The translations under genes and the position numbers were made by a program. From positions 1 through 45,265 of the forward strand of contig CAKOVG010000007.1 in NCBI GenBank assembly GCA_934121875.1: a stretch of DNA of 45,265 nt. Direction: 5' to 3'. This DNA comes from an uncultured Clostridia bacterium. GTDB taxonomy: Bacteria; Bacillota; Clostridia; TANB77; CAG-508. Every line of letters begins with the position of its first letter. Within the stretch, counting starts at the first letter, position 1. Under the pieces are notes generated by a model. It was given only the letters and a program-made list of their open reading frames with translations. It made no database searches and was not told where the DNA came from. Positions 40,527-45,265 of the stretch are shown here, piece by piece.

Positions 40527-42978
40527 AGCTTACTATAATTTTATCTTCTTCTGCTTTAATAACTGCCTTTTCATTTGGTTTAATATTTCCTTCTAAAATT
40601 TCTTCAGCGATTTTATCTTCTAGTATATTTTGTATTGCTCTTTTTAGTGGTCTTGCGCCATAGTTAGTATCAACACCTTTTTTAGCAATTAACTCTTTTA
40701 CACTATTATCAATTTCTAGCTCAATATCTTTAGCCTTCATTCTTTTTGTTACTTGATTTAGCATAATATCAATTATTTGTTTAATATCTTCATCATTTAA
40801 TTTATGGAATACAATTATTTCGTCTATACGGTTAATAAATTCTGGTCTAAATTGTTTCTTTAATTCTCCCATAACATCTTTTTTAATTGTCTCATATTCT
40901 TTTTGGCTTTCTTCCTTTTTGTCTCCTGCTGAAAATCCTAAAGTAGTTTTATCTGTAATTAGTCTTGCACCAATATTAGATGTCATTATTATAACTGTAT
41001 TTTTAAAGTTAACTGTTCTTCCTTGAGCATCTGTTAATCTACCATCATCAAGAATTTGAAGTAACATATTCATTACATCTGGGTGAGCTTTTTCAATCTC
41101 ATCAAATAAAATTACTGAATATGGTTTTCTTCTAATTTTTTCTGTTAATTGACCACCTTCGTCAAATCCAACATAACCTGGAGGAGAACCAATTAATTTA
41201 GATACAGAATGTCCTTCCATATATTCAGACATATCAATTCTAATCATTGCATCTTCATTTCCAAATAAGCTTTCAGCCAATGCTTTTGATAACTCAGTTT
41301 TACCTACACCAGTAGGGCCTAAGAATAAGAATGAACCTATTGGACGATTTGGATCTTTTAAACCAACTCTTCCTCTTCTTATAGCTTTTGCAACTGCGTC
41401 AACAGCTTCATTTTGACCAATTACTCTTTGATGTAAAGTTTGCTCTAAGTTTCTTAATTTTTCATTTTCAGTTTGAGTTAATTTTTTAACTGGTACACCA
41501 GTCCAACTAGCTACTACTTCTGCTATATCTTCTTCTGTTAGAGTAGTTATACTTTTAGTATTTTTGCTCTCCCATTTTTCTTTTTCTTTTTGTAATTTTT
41601 CTTTTTCTACATTTATTTTATCTCTTAAGCCTGCTGCTTTTTCAAAGTCTTGAACTTTAATAGCATCATCTTTTTCTTTATTCATAGCAGAAATTTCTTC
41701 TTCTAATTTTTTTAATGTATCTGGTTGAGTATATGTTCTCATTTTTACTCTAGATGCTGCCTCATCAACTAAATCTATTGCTTTATCTGGTAAAAATCTG
41801 TCATTTATATATCTAGTAGATAACTCAACTGCTGCTTTTATAGCTTCATCTGTTATTTTTACATTATGATGTGCTTCATATCTATCACGAATTCCTTTTA
41901 ATATTTCTATTGTTTCTTCATTTGTTGGTTCGCCTACTGTTACTGGGCTAAAACGTCTTTCTAATGCACTATCTTTTTCAATATACTTGCGGTATTCATT
42001 TAAAGTTGTAGCACCAATAACTTGAACCTCTCCTCTTGCAAGAAGTGGTTTTAAAATATTTGCAGCATCAACTGCACCTTCTGCTGAACCAGCTCCAACA
42101 ATTGTATGAACTTCGTCTATAAATAATATAACATCTCCTGCTTTTTTAACCTCTTCTAAGCATTTTTTAATTCTTTCCTCAAAGTCACCACGATATTTTG
42201 CACCAGCTACCATACTAGCGATATCTAAGCTTACTACTCTTTTATTTTTTAGCATTTCTGGTACATCTTCAGCAATTATTTTCTCTGCTAATCCTTCTGC
42301 TACTGCTGTTTTACCAACACCTGGTTCACCAATTAAACATGGATTATTTTTAGTTCTTCTTGATAAAATTTGTATAACCCTTTGAATTTCGTCCTTTCTA
42401 CCTATAACTGGGTCAAGTTTTCCTTCAGTTGCTTTTTTAGTTAAATCTGTTCCATATTGATTTAAAGTTGGTGTTTGATTATAGCTACCTCTAGCTTTTC
42501 CCTTAGGTTGTTTGTCATTTGCTCCTGCATTTTCATCTTCATTTATAACTTTAACAATTTCATTATATAATTTTTGAGGGTTTGCATTTAAATCCATCAT
42601 TATTCTAACAGCAACACTATCACCTTCACGCATAATTCCTATAAGTAAATGTTCTGTTCCAATAAATTCAGAACCTAATTTCCTAGCCTCTAAAAAGGCA
42701 TTTTCAATAACTCTTTTTGAACGAGGTGTAAAACCTATTTCACCTCTATTTTGAGATTTATCTCCTTTGCCTATTAAAACTTCAATTTCTTCTACAACAT
42801 TTTCTGCTGTAATTTTTTGCATATTAAGTACTTGGCTTGCAACACCACTACCTTCTTTTACTAAACCATATAAAATATGCTCTGTACCTATATAATTATG
42901 TCCAAAACCTTGTGCTAGGTCTCCTGCATACTCTAATGCTTTTTCTGCTCTTTTTGTAAATTTATATACCATATACAT
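40525..42978 (-). CDS. clpC: ATP-dependent Clp protease ATPase subunit ClpC
   Basis: 817-residue Hsp100 unfoldase that feeds ClpP. Two Clp-N repeats (about 3-145), NBD1 with GEPGVGKTAVAEG (about residue 215), a middle domain with a UVR-like motif (DFEKAAGLRDKI), NBD2 with GPTGVGKTELSKALAE (about 555) and a D2-small C-terminal domain. It starts 16 bases after the mcsA-like stop. Last gene of ctsR-mcsA-clpC. mcsB, normally between mcsA and clpC, is missing. Confidence 0.97.
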   Translation of the reverse strand: MYMVYKFTKRAEKALEYAGDLAQGFGHNYIGTEHILYGLVKEGSGVASQVLNMQKITAENVVEEIEVLIGKGDKSQNRGEIGFTPRSKRVIENAFLEARKLGSEFIGTEHLLIGIMREGDSVAVRIMMDLNANPQKLYNEIVKVINEDENAGANDKQPKGKARGSYNQTPTLNQYGTDLTKKATEGKLDPVIGRKDEIQRVIQILSRRTKNNPCLIGEPGVGKTAVAEGLAEKIIAEDVPEMLKNKRVVSLDIASMVAGAKYRGDFEERIKKCLEEVKKAGDVILFIDEVHTIVGAGSAEGAVDAANILKPLLARGEVQVIGATTLNEYRKYIEKDSALERRFSPVTVGEPTNEETIEILKGIRDRYEAHHNVKITDEAIKAAVELSTRYINDRFLPDKAIDLVDEAASRVKMRTYTQPDTLKKLEEEISAMNKEKDDAIKVQDFEKAAGLRDKINVEKEKLQKEKEKWESKNTKSITTLTEEDIAEVVASWTGVPVKKLTQTENEKLRNLEQTLHQRVIGQNEAVDAVAKAIRRGRVGLKDPNRPIGSFLFLGPTGVGKTELSKALAESLFGNEDAMIRIDMSEYMEGHSVSKLIGSPPGYVGFDEGGQLTEKIRRKPYSVILFDEIEKAHPDVMNMLLQILDDGRLTDAQGRTVNFKNTVIIMTSNIGARLITDKTTLGFSAGDKKEESQKEYETIKKDVMGELKKQFRPEFINRIDEIIVFHKLNDEDIKQIIDIMLNQVTKRMKAKDIELEIDNSVKELIAKKGVDTNYGARPLKRAIQNILEDKIAEEILEGNIKPNEKAVIKAEEDKIIVS

Positions 42979-42994
42979 ACACTTCCCTTCTGTA

Positions 42995-43474
42995 TTAGTC
43001 TAATTTTTTAATTTCATCTCTTATTTTTGCTGCGTCTTCATAACGTTCTTCTTTGATTGCTTTTTCTAATTCACTTTCTAATTTTTGTTTTTTGTTTTCT
43101 TGTTTATTTTTCTTTGTTGCATTTTCAATATCTTTTAATACATCTTGTTTTTCAGCATCACTTAAGCCACTTGTAGTTTCTATTTGCTCAGGCTCTTGGC
43201 TTACTTCTCCAAAGAATGGATTACTAAATATATCATTATTAAATATTGTTCCCAAATTTCTACTTCCTAACATATTTGTTCTAGCAAAACTTGGTAAAAA
43301 GCTTTCTGCAAATGACATATTAAATAAATCTTCTATTTCTCTAGAAAAATCTAAGCTTTCTAAACCTAATTTTTTTGCACAATTATTGCAAAGTGCAATT
43401 TCTTTTTTTTCTCCATTTATAACTTGAGTGTATCTAAAGTTTACCTCATTTTTTCCACAATTTTGACATAACAT
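42995..43474 (-). CDS. mcsA: McsA-like UvrB/UvrC-motif protein
   Basis: 159-residue modulator protein. Two CxxC pairs (Cys3-Cys6 and Cys29-Cys32) form an N-terminal zinc module. A variable centre is followed by a C-terminal UVR motif (LEKAIKEERYEDAAKIRDEIKKL). In Bacillus McsA has two such zinc modules and activates the arginine kinase McsB; here one module is visible and mcsB is absent, so its job may be limited to CtsR or ClpC. Confidence 0.88.
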   Translation of the reverse strand: MLCQNCGKNEVNFRYTQVINGEKKEIALCNNCAKKLGLESLDFSREIEDLFNMSFAESFLPSFARTNMLGSRNLGTIFNNDIFSNPFFGEVSQEPEQIETTSGLSDAEKQDVLKDIENATKKNKQENKKQKLESELEKAIKEERYEDAAKIRDEIKKLD

Positions 43475-43507
43475 AAAAATTACCTCCTTTATATTTATGT
43501 TTGGTCA

Positions 43508-43957
43508 TTAGTCCTCAACTAAATTAACTAACATATTTTTAAAAATTCTTGCTCTTAAAGTATCTTTAATTTCTTGAGGAACTGTTAATACATTGTCACT
43601 TGTTGCTACCTTTAATAGTTTAGCTTCTTTTTTAGAAATAATGCCTTCTGATAAGAAGTTACTTATAAAAATGTCTACTTCTTGTGATGTTATTTTATTT
43701 TCCATACTGTTTATTACATGCATTAAATAATTGCTTTTGGTTACATTAACTTTTTCTATTTTAATGTGACCTCCTCCACCTCTTCTGCTTTCTACATAAT
43801 AACCTTGTGATGGTTTAAATCTTGTTGCTATTACATAGTTTATTTGTGATGGTACACAATTAAAATGCTGTGCTAAGTCATTTCTTTGTATTTCAATAAC
43901 ATCTTCATCTTCAAACATTTGCTTTATAAAATCTTCTATTACATCTGACATTCTCAT
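43508..43957 (-). CDS. ctsR: Transcriptional repressor CtsR
   Basis: 149-residue class III heat-shock repressor. The N-terminal winged helix (about 1-70) includes RNDLAQHFNCVPSQINYVIATRF and the glycine-rich wing SRRGGGGHIKI, which contacts the operator and senses heat. The C-terminal dimer domain follows. Its own operator lies just upstream (43972-43994), so the operon is autoregulated. Confidence 0.96.
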   Translation of the reverse strand: MRMSDVIEDFIKQMFEDEDVIEIQRNDLAQHFNCVPSQINYVIATRFKPSQGYYVESRRGGGGHIKIEKVNVTKSNYLMHVINSMENKITSQEVDIFISNFLSEGIISKKEAKLLKVATSDNVLTVPQEIKDTLRARIFKNMLVNLVED

Positions 43958-43971
43958 TTTTATTTCGCTCC

Positions 43972-43994
43972 TTTGACTTTGACTTTCTTTGACC
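43972..43994 (-). promoter_or_regulatory. CtsR operator with an extra half-site
   Basis: On the minus strand GGTCAAAGAAAGTCAAA (43994-43978) matches the CtsR consensus RGTCAAANANRGTCAAA exactly. A third GTCAAA (43977-43972) follows directly and runs into the ribosome-binding site AAAGGAG of ctsR. Confidence 0.93.
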
Positions 43995-44004
43995 TACAAT
44001 ATAT

Positions 44005-44032
44005 ATTATACTCTAATTTTTTTGTTTGTCAA
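44005..44032 (-). promoter_or_regulatory. Sigma-A promoter of ctsR-mcsA-clpC
   Basis: On the minus strand TTGACA, 16 bases, TATAAT. The CtsR box begins 10 bases downstream of the -10. Confidence 0.8.
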
Positions 44033-44067
44033 TATGTTTTATAAATTTTTTTAATATTTTTTTAAAA

Positions 44068-44107
44068 AATATCTGCCAACATATTTATAAGTACATTGAC
44101 AGATATT
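44068..44107 (-). terminator. Terminator after the surface-type protein gene
   Basis: AATATCTGCCAA and TTGACAGATATT; the mismatch is a U-G pair in minus-strand RNA, and a T run follows on that strand. The 16-base loop is long. Confidence 0.65.
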
Positions 44108-44200
44108 ATATAATATTAAAAAGTTTTAACATAAGGAAGTATAGAATTTACACAAAATAATTTACAGACCCTTCATACCCTATTTTGCCTGGATATCAGA

Positions 44201-44362
44201 TTATAGAGAAACTACCGCGTGCACCCCATAGTTGCTGCTGTAAGTGTCGCCGCTAGAGTTCCACAAGCTGTAGCCGTTCAAATACCCAGAAGTATTCACA
44301 TAGCGCATGCTGAAGCTCGAACCGCTAGTGCCTGCAAACACACATGAAGACGCAAGCCAGTA
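44201..44362 (-). other. Candidate DGR variable region (VR)
   Basis: From the TGG-CTT-GCG codons on, the gene uses AGC, AAC, TAC, GGC, GCG, CGC and GTG. By hand count 72 of 140 bases in 44211-44350 are G or C, about 51%, in a window of about 28-30%. Most codons in the variable stretch end in C, T or G and could derive from AAC/AAT/AAG-type template codons by adenine mutagenesis. The segment ends at the stop codon of the lectin-like domain, the usual VR position. The template repeat and reverse transcriptase are not in the window. Confidence 0.65.
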
Positions 44363-45265
44363 ATTTTCACTAAATAATACTTTATATGCATTTGTTGTTT
44401 TTGCTATTCCTACTGTTGTTCCAGTACTATTTTCTGTTAATGTATCTGCATAATAAAAGTAATAAGTACTTGTTTCTGTTATTGATGTTACTCCATTTGA
44501 ACCTATTGCTCTTCCATCTGGATGTTCATATTTATTGTTTGCTAAAGCTCCGTTATATGTTTGTCCATTTGATCCTGTACTTCCACTTGATGTATATGTT
44601 ACTTTGTTTCCATATTCCTCTATTTTTCCTTGACGGGATCTCTTTCCGTCTCCTGTTTTGTTTGGATCATAACCTGTTACTCTATTTATATCTTCTACTT
44701 TTATACTTCTTGCATTTGTTCCATATGGTTTACACATATTATCTAATTGTGCTACTCCTGTGTTATATCCTGCTTTTCCTGATAATTGTAATGTTCCAAT
44801 ATTACTTGCTGACATTATTAGTAATTTGCCATTTTCTGCTCCTAATATTCTCCATTCTCCTTTATAGGTGGATACTCCGCAATCATAATCATAGTTTTCT
44901 CCAACTTCTTTTGTTACTGTTGCTCCTGTTGTTTTATGTTTTCCTGTTACTTGTGTTTTATTTTGGGTCCATGTATAATTTTCTGCTACTATTCCTACTA
45001 ATACTGTTCCTTTTACTGTTTCTTTTTTGTTTCCGACATTATCTACTGATAATACATGTAAATACCATTCACCTCTTGATGTTGCTTTTATATTTATTGT
45101 TCCTGTTTCACTTACAAATGTATTGCTGTATTTACTTTCTTCTGTTCCTATTGCTGTACTTGTTTGGTTAAATTCCCATTTACTTTTGCTTGGGTTTATT
45201 CCACTTTCATTATCTTTTAGTGTTACTGTTGCTGTAATTTCTTTATTTATTTCTGCTTGTAATGT
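44201..45265 (-). CDS. C-terminal part of an Ig-like surface-type protein with C-type-lectin-like end, candidate DGR target
   Basis: 354 codons plus stop; the gene enters from the right edge in frame, so the ATG at 44815 is internal and not a start. An Ig-like module (first ~90 residues: ITATVTLKDNESGINPSK, INIKATSRGEWYLHVLSVDNVGNK) is followed by a Lys/Thr linker and a block beginning YDYDCGVSTYKGEWRILGAENGKLLIMSA. The end, YWLASSCVFAGTSGSSFSMR to YGVHAVVSL, resembles the C-type-lectin-like fold used by DGR variable proteins (YWLASR...GVRPVVSL in relatives). Codon use changes abruptly there: upstream is A-rich, the last ~55 codons are GC-rich. No cell-wall anchor is visible at the C-terminus. 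The secretion signal would lie outside the window. Confidence 0.8.
   Translation of the reverse strand, partial: TLQAEINKEITATVTLKDNESGINPSKSKWEFNQTSTAIGTEESKYSNTFVSETGTINIKATSRGEWYLHVLSVDNVGNKKETVKGTVLVGIVAENYTWTQNKTQVTGKHKTTGATVTKEVGENYDYDCGVSTYKGEWRILGAENGKLLIMSASNIGTLQLSGKAGYNTGVAQLDNMCKPYGTNARSIKVEDINRVTGYDPNKTGDGKRSRQGKIEEYGNKVTYTSSGSTGSNGQTYNGALANNKYEHPDGRAIGSNGVTSITETSTYYFYYADTLTENSTGTTVGIAKTTNAYKVLFSENYWLASSCVFAGTSGSSFSMRYVNTSGYLNGYSLWNSSGDTYSSNYGVHAVVSL

Noticed and set aside
44386..45171. 261-residue Leu-rich plus-strand reading frame opposite the surface-type gene
   Set aside because: Antisense shadow of Thr/Lys/Asn-rich coding sequence; composition is typical of such artefacts.
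1..45265. CRISPR array, tRNA, rRNA, or DGR template repeat and reverse transcriptase
   Set aside because: Looked for repeated spacer-like units, clover-leaf type GC islands, a second copy of the VR and a YxDD-type reverse transcriptase frame; none seen by eye.

Overview
This window looks like the chromosome of an AT-rich, endospore-forming member of the Clostridia (Firmicutes/Bacillota), probably an anaerobic gut-type lineage. The evidence is the spoVAC-spoVAD-spoVAE operon, pyruvate formate-lyase and its activase, a DUF4364 regulator, an ornithine-fermentation dehydrogenase, a ctsR-mcsA-clpC operon, AT-rich codon use and sharp intrinsic terminators at most gene ends. No rRNA, tRNA, CRISPR array, integrase or intact insertion sequence was seen.

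Layout. 1-3850: truncated rimO, a CapA-like protein, an Rpn/PD-(D/E)XK nuclease and an AT-rich intergenic region bounded by a 15-bp inverted repeat. 3.9-7.5 kb: ord, deoD, greA and an unknown gene. 7.5-11.5 kb: a membrane-anchored GH18 hydrolase, then dodecin-spoVAC-spoVAD-spoVAE. 11.5-12.85 kb: infC-rpmI-rplT on the minus strand behind an L20-type leader; infC starts with AUU. 13.0-16.6 kb: an XRE regulator, pflB and pflA, with a GC-rich structured element between the last two. 16.6-19.1 kb: a Zn/Mn ABC importer. 19.2-24.6 kb: rlmN-stp-prkC-rsgA-rpe. 24.7-26.7 kb: murT-gatD, where the GatD has lost its catalytic residues. 27-36 kb: aspS, a J-domain protein, DUF4364, proS, scpB, a tandem-OB SSB-like protein, a deacetylase, murI and a cysteine-rich protein. 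36.2-40.5 kb: small membrane genes, two half-size TauE/SafE genes (one frameshifted), a small XRE regulator, a cysteine desulfurase and a CDF transporter. 40.5-44.0 kb: ctsR-mcsA-clpC with a CtsR box and no mcsB. 44.2-45.3 kb: the C-terminal part of a surface-type Ig-like protein.

How it works together. Most genes are housekeeping and form short operons on the minus strand: cell-wall precursor chemistry (murI, murT-gatD), the Ser/Thr kinase-phosphatase pair, ribosome maturation and translation factors, and stress proteolysis. Spore genes form the other theme.

The strongest unusual signal is at the right edge. The last ~55 codons of the surface-type protein switch to about 51% GC and to NNC/NNT/NNG codons, and encode a C-type-lectin-like end. 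This is the hallmark of a diversity-generating retroelement (DGR) variable region, but the template repeat and reverse transcriptase are not in the window. Other notable points are the catalytically dead-looking GatD, the structured GC-rich element between pflB and pflA, a hairpin that pairs the ribosome-binding site of an unknown gene, a 30-bp perfect palindrome covering two convergent stop codons, and the AUU start of infC.
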